Both the position numbers and the translations under genes were made by a program. From Phycisphaerales bacterium (lineage in GTDB: Bacteria > Planctomycetota > Phycisphaerae > Sedimentisphaerales > Anaerobacaceae), in the NCBI GenBank assembly GCA_030602885.1, contig JAUVYV010000021.1, forward strand, positions 1-63,673: DNA of 63,673 bases. Direction: 5' to 3'. This document shows, in pieces, positions 53,255 to 63,448 of this stretch (within the stretch, counting starts at the first letter, position 1; each line of letters starts with the position of its first letter). The notes below the pieces were generated by a model that made no database searches, was not told the DNA's origin, and saw only the letters and a list, made by a program, of their open reading frames with translations.

Positions 53255-54358
53255 ATGAGTCAAAAATACAAGGTACTTATCGCATTTTTTTGGGTATTTT
53301 TGGTTCTGACGTTGAGCGTGTGCACTTATGGGGTTGACACGCGTGATATCGATGCGGTGCGCAGCAAGGCGGTGCTGGACAACTCTGATTTGCAGACAAT
53401 CGACCGGTTCGTAGCACAGGCGCTGGATGAGCTGGTACAGACCAAGGATTTCGGCTCAATAGCAAATGCCCGGTCAATAATTTTAGCTTGCAGCTCAAGC
53501 AAAGAAGGTGTGCAGGAGCAGTATGCCCAGCAGTTTTGTGAGTCGGCGAAGAAACACATTGGTTCTGCGATGTCTGCGGCAGAGGGCCTTTCGGATGAGG
53601 GCCGCAAGGCGAAGGTCATTGCGAACCTTCTGATTCTTGTTGACGGTCTGGCTGACGTGCGGTTAGCGGACCTGGCCCTGCAGTACGTAAAGAGCAATAA
53701 CAAAGTTATTCGGTACTGGGCTGTTCATTCGGTTACGAACAACGCAATCCTGAATCGACTGAACGCGCTTGGGCTGGAAGGAGAGCAGCAGGCGAGAGAG
53801 ATCGCGAGCGGGCTTGCAGAAATAGTGGGCGACAGCGGCCCCGAGACGCTTTCGCTGATGGTCAATTTTTCCTCAAGTATGAAGATTCGGCGGGCCGAGG
53901 AGCTGCTTTTAAAAATAGCCGATGCGCGAATATTGCAGTACGAGGATTGGCGCGTCGAGTACGAGCTGGTTGATGCAGATATCCTCAAGGCAGTTGCCAA
54001 AAAGATGAACTCATCCAATCAGGGCAGGAGCGAGGCGGGCCGGCGGTTTGGCCAGCTCCTGTCGTATGTTTTTCAGCGTTACGTCAAAGGGCGGGATTAT
54101 CTGAGCGGGAGACAGAAGGGTCAACTGTTAAGCGTGTTGCTCGAGACGGAGAAGTCATGTATCAGTGTACTGCTGAAGCCGCAGTTGGCCATCAAGCGGG
54201 CTATCGAGGCCGATGACTCAAGTGCGTTGATGGGAGAACACAACCGGCTGCTCGGAGAGGGGACAAAGAGCGGCGAACTAAATATACAATACAGTGATTC
54301 GAGTGGTGGCGGTGGTACGAGTGGGCCGGCGATTCTGCCGGATCCGCCAATGAACTAA
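53255..54358 (+). CDS. Exported alpha-helical (HEAT-like) protein
   Basis: 367 residues from the ATG at 53255 (AGGA about 11 bases upstream). A signal peptide (YKVLIAFFWVFLVLTLSVCTYG) is followed by a wholly helical body. It contains paired helices such as LADLALQYVKSNNKVIRYWAVHSVTN that resemble HEAT or ARM repeats, where pieces bind other proteins. The tail (SGGGGTSGPAILPDPPMN) is flexible. No enzyme motif is seen. It precedes the Opp operon by about 70 bases on the same strand and might be co-transcribed, but I see no link in function. Confidence 0.6.
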   Translation: MSQKYKVLIAFFWVFLVLTLSVCTYGVDTRDIDAVRSKAVLDNSDLQTIDRFVAQALDELVQTKDFGSIANARSIILACSSSKEGVQEQYAQQFCESAKKHIGSAMSAAEGLSDEGRKAKVIANLLILVDGLADVRLADLALQYVKSNNKVIRYWAVHSVTNNAILNRLNALGLEGEQQAREIASGLAEIVGDSGPETLSLMVNFSSSMKIRRAEELLLKIADARILQYEDWRVEYELVDADILKAVAKKMNSSNQGRSEAGRRFGQLLSYVFQRYVKGRDYLSGRQKGQLLSVLLETEKSCISVLLKPQLAIKRAIEADDSSALMGEHNRLLGEGTKSGELNIQYSDSSGGGGTSGPAILPDPPMN

Positions 54359-54425
54359 TGGGCGAATACAGGGAAGGCAATACGATATAACGGCAGGGGC
54401 ATAACTTATCGCAAAGGGATTTTGC

Positions 54426-56222
54426 GTGAAGTTCTCGAGCATTGTACTCACAACGATGTTGTTATTGGCCGCAGGATGCGACCGCAAAGGCGGCGAGGGA
54501 GAATCCGACGAGATAGTATTGCAGCACCGACTCCGGGCAAAGGTGCAGAGCTTAGATGCGGCTAATATCGGAGACACCATTTCACACGGGGTTGCCAGCG
54601 AGATATTCGACTGTCTTTACACTTATCATTATCTTAAGAGGCCATACCTGATTGTGCCGCAGCTTGCAGCCCAGATGCCTGAGGTAAGTGAGGACGGCCT
54701 GACGTACACCATCAGGATTAAGGAGGGGGTACGCTTTGCAGATGATGAGTGCTTTGCGGGCGGAAAGGGCAGAGAGCTGAAGGCGAGCGACTTTGTCTTT
54801 GCGTGGAAGAGAATCGCCGACGTCAAGGCGCTGAGCAAGAACTGGTGGGTTTTTGACGATAAGATTGCCGGGCTTGATGAGTTTCGTGAATACACGCAGA
54901 CGAGCAAGAAAGATGAGGTAGATTATTCGCGTCCGGTCGAGGGGTTGACAGCGGCGGATGATTATACGTTGGTGATAAAGCTCAAGCGGGCGTGGCCTCA
55001 GATTTTGTATGTACTGACATACCTGCCGACGGCCCCGGCGGCCAAAGAGGCGGTCGATTACTACGGCAAGGACCTGATAAATCATCCTGTGGGGACAGGG
55101 GCGTTCAAGCTGAAGATCTGGCACCGGGGCAGTTATATTGAGATGGTAAGAAACCCAAATTTTCGCGAGGAGCTGTATCCATCGGAAGGGACCGAAGGCG
55201 ACGCCGAGGCCGGACTTCTTCGAGACGCGGGCAAGCGCATGCCATTTGTGGACCGGATAGTCTGGCGAATAGTCCCGGAGGACCAGCCCCGCTGGCTGAT
55301 GTTCGAGCAGGGCGATATCGATATAACGAGCATACCGAAGGATAATTACGGCCAGGCTATAGCGATGGGTCGTGAGCTGACGGCGAGTATGAAGGAGAGG
55401 AATATTCGTCTCGATGCGTTCAAAGAGCCGGATACCTTCTATATCGGATTCAATATGGAGGACCCTGTTTTAGGGGTGAATAAGCCGTTGCGGTTGGCTA
55501 TAAGCTGTGCGTTCGACCGTGAGAAGTGGATCGAGCTTTTTTACAACGGCAGGGGGGACGTGGCTTACGGATTTATCCCGCCCTGTATGCCCGGGTATGA
55601 TCCGAACGTTAAAGAGGGGTCAAGGACCGAATATAATCCGGAGAAGGCGAAGCGGTTGCTTGAACAGGCCCGGGAAATCAACGGAGGCGAGCTGCCGGAA
55701 TTCAAGCTGACGATGCAGGGGACGGATACGACATACCGGCAGATGGGCCAGTTCCTGAGCCGGTCGCTGCAGGAGATCGGATTGGATGTTGAAATGGAGT
55801 ATCTCGACTGGCCTACGTATTTGGAGAAGCTGCGGACCAAGGGTGTACAGATATATCAGAGCGGGTGGATAGCGGATTACCCGGACGTCGAGAACTTCCT
55901 GCAGATATTCTATAGCAAGCGTTCACCGTGGCCGAACAGCTCGAATTATTCGAACCCGGAGTATGACGGGCTTGTCGAGCAGGCGGCGTTGATGGAGGAT
56001 TCGCCGCAGCGGACGCAGCTTTACCGAAAGGCCGAGCGCATTGTTATGGAGGATGCGCCGTGTGCATTTATGTTCCACCGGATTTTTTACGTGATGTATC
56101 ACGACTGGGTGGGAAATTTCAAGCCGAATGCCTACCGGCCTGATTCGTTTGGGTATGGATTAAGCAAGTATTACAGGGTAGACGTTGCCAAGCGAGCGGC
56201 CTATCATAAGAAGTACAAATAG
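54426..56222 (+). CDS. Oligopeptide-type ABC transporter binding lipoprotein, copy 1
   Basis: 598 residues of the SBP_bac_5 (OppA/DppA) family. Start GTG at 54426, followed by the lipoprotein signal TTMLLLAAGC. The mature protein binds its ligand in the periplasm and delivers it to the permease encoded downstream. Family landmarks: LDAANIGDTISH, PQLAAQMPEVSEDGLTYTIRIKEGVRF, NHPVGTGAFKLKIWHRGSYIEMVRNP, LRLAISCAFDREKW, and YQSGWIADYPDVENFLQIFYS. Longer than Opp proteins of Gram-positives but usual for Gram-negatives. The next gene is a paralogue of about the same length. Confidence 0.9.
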   Translation: MKFSSIVLTTMLLLAAGCDRKGGEGESDEIVLQHRLRAKVQSLDAANIGDTISHGVASEIFDCLYTYHYLKRPYLIVPQLAAQMPEVSEDGLTYTIRIKEGVRFADDECFAGGKGRELKASDFVFAWKRIADVKALSKNWWVFDDKIAGLDEFREYTQTSKKDEVDYSRPVEGLTAADDYTLVIKLKRAWPQILYVLTYLPTAPAAKEAVDYYGKDLINHPVGTGAFKLKIWHRGSYIEMVRNPNFREELYPSEGTEGDAEAGLLRDAGKRMPFVDRIVWRIVPEDQPRWLMFEQGDIDITSIPKDNYGQAIAMGRELTASMKERNIRLDAFKEPDTFYIGFNMEDPVLGVNKPLRLAISCAFDREKWIELFYNGRGDVAYGFIPPCMPGYDPNVKEGSRTEYNPEKAKRLLEQAREINGGELPEFKLTMQGTDTTYRQMGQFLSRSLQEIGLDVEMEYLDWPTYLEKLRTKGVQIYQSGWIADYPDVENFLQIFYSKRSPWPNSSNYSNPEYDGLVEQAALMEDSPQRTQLYRKAERIVMEDAPCAFMFHRIFYVMYHDWVGNFKPNAYRPDSFGYGLSKYYRVDVAKRAAYHKKYK

Positions 56223-56235
56223 GAAAGACGCTGTT

Positions 56236-58047
56236 ATGAGAGATTTTAAGATAATTGCCGGTGTTACCGTTCTTGCGGCAGTGCTTGTATTGGCGGGCTG
56301 TAAAGGTAAAGAATCCGACGAAGAGTCCGGGGAGATGGTGCTGCATCACGTGCTGCCGACCAAGATAAAGAGTCTCGATCCGGTCAGTATGCGAGACGTT
56401 TATTCAGCCAGTGTGAGCGGTCAGTTTTTTGAGACTTTGTACGAGTATCATTTTCTGAAGCGTCCGTATGTGTTGAAACCTCTGCTGGCTGAGGACATGC
56501 CCGAAGTCAGCGAAGACCGGCTTACGTACACTGTAAGAATCAAGAAAGGGGTTCTGTATCAGGATGACGTGTGCTTTGAAGGCGGCAGGGGCAGAGAATT
56601 GAAGGCTGGCGATTTTGTTTATGGGGTTAAGAGAGTTGCGAACATCAAAAACATAAGCGAAAACTGGTCGCTGTTTGATAACAGGATTGTCGGACTCGAC
56701 GAGTTCCGCGAATATACCAAGACCTGTGAAAAGGCGGAAGACGTGGACTACTCCCGGCCGATAAAGGGTTTGCAGACACCGGACGATTACACGTTAGTGA
56801 TAAGGCTGAAAAAGCCGTGGCCCCAGATGGTGGGCACGGCCCTGGCAGACAGAGTCACTGCCCCCGTGGCCAGAGAAGCGGTTGATTACTATGGCAAGGA
56901 TATTATAAGTCACCCGGTGGGTACAGGGCCTTATATGCTCAAAGAATGGCGAAGAGGCAGCTTTATTGAGCTGGTACGTAATCCCAACTTCAGGGGCGAG
57001 GCCTATCCGAATGAGGGAGAACCGGGTGATTCGGAAGCAGGTTTGCTTGACGACGCGGGAAAGACGATGCCTTTTACAGATAAGGTTATCTGGACTATTG
57101 TCGAAGAGACACAACCGGCCTGGCTTATGTTTATGCAGGGCAAGATTGATACAAGTCCGATTTATAAGGACAACTACAATGAGGTCTTTTCCCAGGGAAC
57201 CGAACTTTCTGAGAAGATGAAGCAGCTTGGCATAAAGCTGGAGATATTCGACGACCCGTCAACGTTCTGGGTGGGATTCAATATGGACGATCCCGTGCTC
57301 GGCAAGAACAAGCCACTGCGTCTGGCGATAAATCGGGCGATTGACAGAGAGAAGTTCATAGAGTTGTTCTTCAATGGGCGGCACAAGGTTGCGCACGGCT
57401 TTGTGGCGCCACTAATGGATTCATACGACCCGAGCATCAATGATAGAGGATATGCACGGTATGACCCGGATGAGGGGCGCAGGCTTGTCAAAGAGGCAGA
57501 GCAGATTTATGGCGGCAAGCTTCCGGAACTGAAGCTGGCGGTACCGGGCACGGATACGTTTGGGCGCCAAATGGGCCAGTTCTTGAAAAGACAGTTGAAT
57601 GATGCAGGTCTCGATGTTGACGTTCAGTACATGGATTGGCCGACATACCAGGAAAAAATAAGCACCTCAAGTGCACAGATGTTTTTCTCGGGCGTCAGCG
57701 CAAGCATATCGGATGCCGAAGATTTTCTGGGATTGTTCTATGGCCCGAATAAGGCGCCCGGTTCGAACAAATTCAACTACTCAAATCCGGAATACGACAG
57801 CTTGTATGACGAAGCGACCATAATGAACGACGGCGACGAACGACGTGCGATTTATCGCAAGATGGAGATTATGGTTCTGAAAGATTGCCCGGCCGCGTTC
57901 TTGAATCATCGGGTTGCGTTTGCTCTGCGCCACGAGTGGTATAAGAATTATAAGCCGCACGCCTTCGCGTACGGGGTCAGCAAGTATCGCAGGATCGATA
58001 TGAAGAAGCGTGCGGAGTACAAGGAGCTTTTGAAGAAGGTTAAATGA
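56236..58047 (+). CDS. Oligopeptide-type ABC transporter binding lipoprotein, copy 2
   Basis: 603 residues from the ATG at 56236 (AGGAAAG about 9 bases upstream), with lipobox LVLAGC. It is clearly a tandem paralogue of the preceding gene: shared phrases include LKRPY, MPEVSED.LTYT.RIK.GV, VDYYGKD.I.HPVGTG, and WPTY.EK near the end, though many residues differ. Tandem SBPs for one permease usually widen or switch ligand range. Its end overlaps the first permease by 4 bases, so it is translationally tied to the transporter core. Confidence 0.9.
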   Translation: MRDFKIIAGVTVLAAVLVLAGCKGKESDEESGEMVLHHVLPTKIKSLDPVSMRDVYSASVSGQFFETLYEYHFLKRPYVLKPLLAEDMPEVSEDRLTYTVRIKKGVLYQDDVCFEGGRGRELKAGDFVYGVKRVANIKNISENWSLFDNRIVGLDEFREYTKTCEKAEDVDYSRPIKGLQTPDDYTLVIRLKKPWPQMVGTALADRVTAPVAREAVDYYGKDIISHPVGTGPYMLKEWRRGSFIELVRNPNFRGEAYPNEGEPGDSEAGLLDDAGKTMPFTDKVIWTIVEETQPAWLMFMQGKIDTSPIYKDNYNEVFSQGTELSEKMKQLGIKLEIFDDPSTFWVGFNMDDPVLGKNKPLRLAINRAIDREKFIELFFNGRHKVAHGFVAPLMDSYDPSINDRGYARYDPDEGRRLVKEAEQIYGGKLPELKLAVPGTDTFGRQMGQFLKRQLNDAGLDVDVQYMDWPTYQEKISTSSAQMFFSGVSASISDAEDFLGLFYGPNKAPGSNKFNYSNPEYDSLYDEATIMNDGDERRAIYRKMEIMVLKDCPAAFLNHRVAFALRHEWYKNYKPHAFAYGVSKYRRIDMKKRAEYKELLKKVK

Positions 58048-58982
58048 CGGCGTACATAATAAGACGGCTTCTGTACACTATTCCAATTGTTTTCGGTGTA
58101 TTGCTGCTTACATTCGTGCTGTTTACACTTGTGGGGGGGGATATTTCCCTTGAGATAGCGGGCAAAAACGCGACGCCGGAGACCATCGAGGAGATTCGCG
58201 AAGAATACGGGTTCAACAAGCCGTTATTTCTCTCGTGGGACAGCCAGTTCATAAACCATTTCAAGAGCGCCTTGACGTTTGATTTCGGCAGGGCGCTGGA
58301 CCGCGAGCCGGTTCTCGACAAGATAAAGAGAGGGGTGGGGCCATCTCTGGCCTTGACCGTGCCGATGTTCTTCGGTGTTGTGATAATCTCGGTGAGCTTG
58401 GCGCTGGTTGTGGCGTTTGTTCGCGGGACGGTGTGGGATATGCTGGTGGTGCTGATATGTGTTGCGGGGATGAGCATTCCGTATCTTAGCTTTATTCTCT
58501 TCGGGCAGTATTTTCTTGCGTATAAGTGGGGGCTTTTCCCGGTGTTTTTTTCGCCGGATTTGGCCATGGCGAGTTATGTTGCGCTGCCGGTATTGATCGG
58601 TATAGTGACGGGATTAGGGGGCAATCTTCGGTTCTATCGAACGGTGATGCTCGATGAGATGCGAAACGACTATGTGCGGACGGCCTTTGCAAAGGGTCTG
58701 AATACAAGACGTGTGCTGTTCAAGCACGTGCTTAAAAACGCGATGATACCTATTATTACGCGAGTGGTTCTGGCGATACCGTTTCTGTTTTTGGGGTCTC
58801 TGCTGCTTGAGAGGTTTTTCGGTATTCCGGGATTAGGGTATCTGATGGTCGAGGCGATCGGCTCGCGGGATTATTTTGTTATAAACGCGATGACATATAT
58901 CAGCGCGATACTTTTTGTGATTTTCAATGTGATAACGGATATATGCTACGCATTAGTTGATCCGAGGGTTTCATTTGACTGA
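58044..58982 (+). CDS. Oligopeptide-type ABC permease, OppB/DppB family
   Basis: 312 residues with six membrane helices. N-terminal MTAYIIRRLLYTIPIVFGVLLLTF is the standard OppB start. The cytoplasmic EAA loop reads DEMRNDYVRTAFAKGLNTRRVLFKHVLKNAMIPI, and the last helices end [11 protein letters not shown], typical of the family. It forms the membrane channel with the next gene product. ATG at 58044 overlaps the preceding SBP stop (ATGA type overlap). Confidence 0.93.
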   Translation: MTAYIIRRLLYTIPIVFGVLLLTFVLFTLVGGDISLEIAGKNATPETIEEIREEYGFNKPLFLSWDSQFINHFKSALTFDFGRALDREPVLDKIKRGVGPSLALTVPMFFGVVIISVSLALVVAFVRGTVWDMLVVLICVAGMSIPYLSFILFGQYFLAYKWGLFPVFFSPDLAMASYVALPVLIGIVTGLGGNLRFYRTVMLDEMRNDYVRTAFAKGLNTRRVLFKHVLKNAMIPIITRVVLAIPFLFLGSLLLERFFGIPGLGYLMVEAIGSRDYFVINAMTYISAILFVIFNVITDICYALVDPRVSFD

Positions 58983-59904
58983 GCATCAGCAGACAATTAA
59001 GAAGGCTCCAAAGGGCAGGAGCCTGTGGCAGGACGGGTTGCGAAGACTCGTGCGGCGAAAGCTGGCAATGGTGTGTTTAGTGGTTGTGGTGCTGTATTTT
59101 CTGCTCGCGGGGTTCCTTTATGTTGCGGAGTTTTTTGATTGGCAAGTGGGGCCGATCCGCTGGGCCGAGGAGGTCGGCGAATCTTATCAGCCGCCCAGCT
59201 CCAACAGCATCTTCGGCACGGATATATTCGGTCAATCGGTCCTGCGTAAGACGCTGTACGGGACGAAGATATCGATAACGGTTGCGTTGTGCGCTTCATT
59301 TATCAGTATTGCGATAGGTGTCCCGTTGGGTGCTATTGCGGGTTATTTTCGCGGGTTTGTCGATGAGATAATAGTCTGGATTTATTCGACGTTAAGCTCG
59401 ATACCGTATATTCTTTTGATACTGGCTTTTGCCGTGGTTCTGCGTGACAAGACGCTTTTCGGGCACAAGCTGGCGGGTATTACATCGGTCTATTTAGCTA
59501 TTGGGCTTACGAGCTGGGTCGGGATTTGCCGATTGGTCCGAGGGGAGATAATCAAGCACAAGGAAAGAGAGTATGTCCTCGCCGCGAGAAGCTACGGGTG
59601 CAGCACGCGGCGGATAATTTTTCAGCATCTGATACCGAATGTTTTTCACATAGTTATTATCGATTTTTCGCTTCGCTTCGTGGCATTCATTCACGCGGAG
59701 GTGATACTCAGCTTCTTAGGGCTCGGGGAGGCGGATCGGCCGAGCTGGGGCGCGATGATAAACGATGCGAGGATCGAACTGTCGCGTGGGGTTTGGTGGC
59801 AGATGGTGGCGGCGACGTTGGCGATATTTTTTATTTCACTTGCGTTGAATATTTTCGGTGACGCTTTGCGTGATTCGCTCGACCCGAAACTGAGGGTTCA
59901 ATAA
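58975..59904 (+). CDS. Oligopeptide-type ABC permease, OppC/DppC family
   Basis: 309 residues, six membrane helices. I start it at TTG 58975 (GAGGG upstream), overlapping the OppB-type stop by 8 bases. Seen: [16 protein letters not shown] before the first helix, the periplasmic [26 protein letters not shown] (the GTD..G.D motif of OppC), and the EAA loop [24 protein letters not shown], ending [10 protein letters not shown]. Partner of the OppB-type subunit. Confidence 0.92.
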   Translation: MTEHQQTIKKAPKGRSLWQDGLRRLVRRKLAMVCLVVVVLYFLLAGFLYVAEFFDWQVGPIRWAEEVGESYQPPSSNSIFGTDIFGQSVLRKTLYGTKISITVALCASFISIAIGVPLGAIAGYFRGFVDEIIVWIYSTLSSIPYILLILAFAVVLRDKTLFGHKLAGITSVYLAIGLTSWVGICRLVRGEIIKHKEREYVLAARSYGCSTRRIIFQHLIPNVFHIVIIDFSLRFVAFIHAEVILSFLGLGEADRPSWGAMINDARIELSRGVWWQMVAATLAIFFISLALNIFGDALRDSLDPKLRVQ

Positions 59905-59908
59905 GGCA

Positions 59909-60964
59909 ATGAAAGAGGATAAGACACTGCTGCGAGTCGAGGGGTTATCGACTCATTTTATGACCGAAGACGGCCTTGCCAAGGCGGTGCAGGAAGTGAG
60001 CTTGGAGATAAACAGCGGTGAGACGTTTGCGCTGGTGGGTGAAAGCGGGTGCGGTAAGAGCGTGACGGCGCTATCGATAATGCGGCTTGTCCCGGACCCG
60101 CCGGGTAAAATCGTGGCAGGTAAAATCATGTTCAGGGGACGAAATCTGCTTGAGCTAAGCGACAGACAGATGCGCAGGATTCGCGGAAATCGCATCGCGA
60201 TGATTTTTCAGGAACCGATGACAAGTTTGAATCCCGTCTATACGGTTGGCAATCAGATCGTGGAGGCGATTCGGCTGCATCAGAAGAGAAGTGAAAGCGA
60301 GGCATGGGCGCTGGCAACGGAGATGCTTGGCACGGTCGGCATACCGGACCCTGAGCAGCGGGTGACTGAGTATCCCCATCAGATGTCGGGCGGGATGCGC
60401 CAGCGGGTTATGGTTGCAATGGCGGTGAGCTGTAACCCGACCCTGCTGATAGCCGACGAGCCGACGACGGCCCTTGATGTGACGATTCAGGCGCAAATAT
60501 TGGATTTACTTGACGGGCTGCAAAAACAAAACGGGATGAGCATTTTGCTGATAACTCACGACCTTGGAATTGTCGCGGAGCGTGCGGAAGATGTTGCTGT
60601 GATGTATGCATCGCGAATCGTGGAGGTTGCCGATTGCGAAACGCTTTTTGCCGAGCCGCTGCATCCATACACGGAGGGGCTGCTCAAATCCGTGCCGCGA
60701 TTGGGCTTTGCCGGTGAGCGTCTTTATACGATTCCGGGGACGGTGCCTGAGCCGCTGGGTTTTCCGAGCGGCTGTAAGTTTCACCCCCGCTGCCCGATAG
60801 GGGCCGGCGATAAGAGATGCCAAAACGATGAACCGCAGTTGCGGCAAGTCGGCGACGGTCGTTGCGTCGCCTGCTGGTATGCACGCGGCTATGAGACCGA
60901 AGCCGAACGAAACGAGTATGAATCGAAGTATGGAAAGCACGAACGGATATCTTCTCAAGGTTGA
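59909..60964 (+). CDS. Oligopeptide-type ABC ATP-binding protein, OppD/DppD family
   Basis: 351 residues. Walker [11 protein letters not shown]-loop [13 protein letters not shown], signature [14 protein letters not shown], Walker [14 protein letters not shown] and H-loop ITHDLGIV. The C-terminal oligo_HPY region has [10 protein letters not shown] and further Cys (CQN, CVACW), which in some DppD-type proteins bind a [4Fe-4S] cluster. It begins 5 bases after the OppC-type stop and overlaps the next ATPase. Confidence 0.94.
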   Translation: MKEDKTLLRVEGLSTHFMTEDGLAKAVQEVSLEINSGETFALVGESGCGKSVTALSIMRLVPDPPGKIVAGKIMFRGRNLLELSDRQMRRIRGNRIAMIFQEPMTSLNPVYTVGNQIVEAIRLHQKRSESEAWALATEMLGTVGIPDPEQRVTEYPHQMSGGMRQRVMVAMAVSCNPTLLIADEPTTALDVTIQAQILDLLDGLQKQNGMSILLITHDLGIVAERAEDVAVMYASRIVEVADCETLFAEPLHPYTEGLLKSVPRLGFAGERLYTIPGTVPEPLGFPSGCKFHPRCPIGAGDKRCQNDEPQLRQVGDGRCVACWYARGYETEAERNEYESKYGKHERISSQG

Positions 60965-61910
60965 GGACCTGAAGACGTATTTTCCTATAAGGAAAGGGCT
61001 GCTGCGTCGGACGGTCGGTTACGTCAGGGCGGTGGACGGCGTCAGTTTCGATGTGCGCCGGGGGCGGACGCTCGGCCTTGTTGGCGAGAGCGGCTGTGGC
61101 AAGACCACGGTTGCAAGGACCATCGTTCGGCTGATACCGGCAACGGCGGGTCGGGTCAGCTTCGAAAAAACGGATATTCTCAGAGCAGACAAGAAACAGA
61201 TGCGGAACATTCGCAGCAATATCAGCTTAATCTTCCAGGACCCGTTCGGCTCGCTCAATCCGCGGATGACGGTTGGCAACATCGTCGGTGAGCCGCTGAA
61301 GGTCCACAAGAGGATTACGGGAACCGAGCTTATGGGCCGAGTCGGAGATATCCTGTCGCGGGTCGGCCTTTCGCGCGACCATATAAACCGCTACCCTCAC
61401 GAGTTTTCGGGTGGTCAGCGTCAGAGAATCGGCATCGCCAGGGCACTGATACTTGAGCCGAAACTTGTTGTTTGCGATGAGCCCGTTAGCGCGCTGGACG
61501 TTTCGATTCAATCGCAAATTCTGAATCTGCTTAAGGACCTGCAGGGAGAATTTGAGCTGACGTATCTGTTTATCGCACACGATTTGGCAGTGGTTGAATT
61601 TTCGTGTGATGCTGTCGCTGTCATGTATTTAGGCAAGATAGTCGAACGGGCGCCTGCTGACGAGCTTTATCGCAACCCTCTGCACCCTTACACAATTGCC
61701 CTGATGTCTGCAATACCAAGAGTTGACCCCTCGCAAAGGCGTGCAAGAGCGGTACTGGGAGGTGAGGTGCCGAGCGCGTCGAATCCGCCAAAGGGCTGTC
61801 GGTTTCATACGAGATGCCCGCTTGCCGAGGGTGAGTGTTTCGAGCAGACGCCGCCTCTGGAAGAAAAGGACGGTGGGAAAGGGCATTTTGTTGCGTGCTG
61901 GAAACGCTAA
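60918..61910 (+). CDS. Oligopeptide-type ABC ATP-binding protein, OppF/DppF family
   Basis: About 330 residues from ATG 60918 (MNRSMEST), or from the ATG four codons later; both overlap the OppD-type gene by 35-47 bases. Walker [11 protein letters not shown]-loop [11 protein letters not shown], signature [15 protein letters not shown], Walker [15 protein letters not shown]-loop FIAHDLAVV, and the C-terminal [14 protein letters not shown]. It completes an SBP-SBP-B-C-D-F operon for peptide (or similar) import. No strong ribosome site, in keeping with translational coupling. Confidence 0.93.
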   Translation: MNRSMESTNGYLLKVEDLKTYFPIRKGLLRRTVGYVRAVDGVSFDVRRGRTLGLVGESGCGKTTVARTIVRLIPATAGRVSFEKTDILRADKKQMRNIRSNISLIFQDPFGSLNPRMTVGNIVGEPLKVHKRITGTELMGRVGDILSRVGLSRDHINRYPHEFSGGQRQRIGIARALILEPKLVVCDEPVSALDVSIQSQILNLLKDLQGEFELTYLFIAHDLAVVEFSCDAVAVMYLGKIVERAPADELYRNPLHPYTIALMSAIPRVDPSQRRARAVLGGEVPSASNPPKGCRFHTRCPLAEGECFEQTPPLEEKDGGKGHFVACWKR

Positions 61911-62040
61911 AAAAATGATGATTGTCGCTAATTGGTGATTGATAAATTGGCCAAGATAACTGACAATTCAGCGCAGAATGCCGGCCTTGGGTTTATATGG
62001 CAGGTTTGGATTCGCAGCCATTAGGAGTGTTTGGTTTAAA

Positions 62041-62406
62041 ATGACTGAAAGTGTTATAGGTGAGATAGCTAAAGAAGGCGATGTAGCCGTAGTGACCTTT
62101 GCGAAGAATTCGATAAGCAACATAGAGGACGTGGCTGCAACGAGCGAGCAGATCGGCAATTTCATCGAGCAGAACCGGCCTAAGAGAGTGGTTTTTGATT
62201 TTGCGGACGTGAAGTTCTTCTCTTCACAGGTGCTGGGGCTGCTTCTTGCCGTGCGGGCGAAAATGATGCAGTGCGGCGAGGGACAAGTAGTGATAAGTTC
62301 GATAAATCCGCAACTGTACAGGGTCTTCAAGATAACCAATCTGGACCAGGTCTTCACATTTTTTCCGGACATGGAAAGTGCGATGAATCTGGCAGGATCG
62401 ACTTAG
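62041..62406 (+). CDS. STAS-domain protein (anti-sigma-factor antagonist-like)
   Basis: 121 residues from ATG 62041 (AGGAG about 13 bases upstream). The strand-helix pattern of SpoIIAA-like proteins is clear: VAVVTFAKNSI, then RVVFDFADVKFFSSQVLGLLLAV with the candidate phosphorylated Ser in FFSSQ, then VVISSINPQLYRVFKITNLDQVF, closely matching family motifs. It may respond to a partner kinase elsewhere. The ACT-domain gene follows 26 bases later, so the two could be one unit. Confidence 0.8.
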   Translation: MTESVIGEIAKEGDVAVVTFAKNSISNIEDVAATSEQIGNFIEQNRPKRVVFDFADVKFFSSQVLGLLLAVRAKMMQCGEGQVVISSINPQLYRVFKITNLDQVFTFFPDMESAMNLAGST

Positions 62407-62432
62407 TATGCAGTTTTGCAGGGGGTCGATGT

Positions 62433-62885
62433 ATGTATGTGGCGACACAGTTTTCGATCTTTATGGTGAATAAACCAGGGGTCTTGGCGCAGATTCTCGG
62501 TGAATTCGCCAACGCCAAGATAAACATTACAGCGATGACCGTTATGGATTCTGCTGAGCACGGTGTCTTGAGGGTGGTTCTGGCTGCGGCTCAGAAAGCT
62601 GAGGATGTGCTGTCCAAGGTCAATATGCCTTATAACAAGACCGAAGTTTTGTGCGTAAACCTCGCGAACAAAGCCGGAGCTTTTGCGACAATGACCGAGA
62701 AGCTGGCGAAGCACCACATAAACATCTCGTATGCTTATGCCACTGCCGGCGCGAGGGGCGGGCGCACGACCGGCGTATTGAAAGTGGCCGATGTTAACAA
62801 GGCGATAAGAGTGCTGCAGGCCTCCGAGAACAAACGGCCGAAGTCGCAACCGACGGTCAGACGCTCTCAAGCTTCGAGAAAATAA
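62433..62885 (+). CDS. Tandem ACT-domain protein
   Basis: 150 residues from ATG 62433, with AGGGGG 7 bases upstream. Two ACT repeats: TQFSIFMVNKPGVLAQILGEFANAKINITA (residues about 4-65) and VLCVNLANKAGAFATMTEKLAKHHINISYAYA (about 70-135), each with the Gly at the strand-helix turn that binds amino acids. The last 20 residues are basic and flexible. Stand-alone ACT proteins sense amino acids or regulate partner enzymes; partner unknown. Confidence 0.8.
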   Translation: MYVATQFSIFMVNKPGVLAQILGEFANAKINITAMTVMDSAEHGVLRVVLAAAQKAEDVLSKVNMPYNKTEVLCVNLANKAGAFATMTEKLAKHHINISYAYATAGARGGRTTGVLKVADVNKAIRVLQASENKRPKSQPTVRRSQASRK

Positions 62886-63003
62886 CTGCGGTATTCGGCC
62901 AACCATCAGCAGTCTGGACAGCGTTGCGAGGCATTTACCGGCTGAACATGGCATACTCCGGTGTAAATTTTCTCTGCCGAGGCCGACTTTGACGCCGAAC
63001 ATG

Positions 63004-63032
63004 TTGACAGACCGACAAATCCGTAATATACT
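63004..63032 (+). promoter_or_regulatory. Promoter of tRNA-Asp
   Basis: Perfect TTGACA (63004-63009), a 17-base spacer and TATACT (63027-63032), ending 22 bases before the tRNA. Confidence 0.8.
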
Positions 63033-63054
63033 TATTGGCTCTTTAGATAGTGAC

Positions 63055-63128
63055 GGGGCCGTAGCTCAATTGGATAGAGCATCGGACTGTCGATCCGAAG
63101 GTTGTGAGTTCAAGTCTCATCGGCCTCG
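63055..63128 (+). tRNA. tRNA-Asp (anticodon GTC)
   Basis: A 74-base cloverleaf: acceptor GGGGCCG with CGGCCTC (one G-T pair), D-arm GCTC...GAGC, anticodon stem TCGGA/TCCGA with loop CTGTCGA giving GTC, T-arm TGAG TTCAAGT CTCA. The discriminator base is G as expected for tRNA-Asp. CCA is not encoded. Confidence 0.95.
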
Positions 63129-63448
63129 CTAGCTAAGTCAAGAGCCAGTAAGCACTTACGCTTATTGGCTCTTTTCGTTGAGCCCTCAAAAAAGCCGTCT
63201 GCACCAATCTGCACCACTTTTTTGCTCACAGGTCTACTCCTGTCTTACGCAAAAACTAATCTGACGCTGAAAATTCAAATTCCACCGATCATTTTTTTAA
63301 ATCTAACTCATTGAAAACTGAATATTGGAAGTTTAGCGATTTATAATCTTTGTCGAAACATTAACTTTGGCAAGTCTTTCTAAATGGTTTTAGAATTTTT
63401 CTACCTGGCTTTGTAATCAGCCCAATTATTTTGCTGTATATTTTCAGC
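63129..63448. other. AT-rich gap between tRNA-Asp and the transposase fragment
   Basis: No gene is seen. After the terminator the sequence becomes AT-rich. CTGCACCA occurs twice within 63199-63217, between CAAAAAAG (63187-63194) and CTTTTTTG (63217-63224), a small inverted repeat. The insertion-sequence end should lie between here and the transposase stop, but I cannot fix its terminal repeat because the other end is outside the window. Confidence 0.4.
63140..63174 (+). terminator. Intrinsic terminator after tRNA-Asp
   Basis: AGAGCCAGTAAGC and GCTTATTGGCTCT pair around ACTTAC, followed by TTT. Part of the stem (CTTATTGGCTCTTT) repeats sequence found just upstream of the tRNA at 63031-63044. 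Confidence 0.75.
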
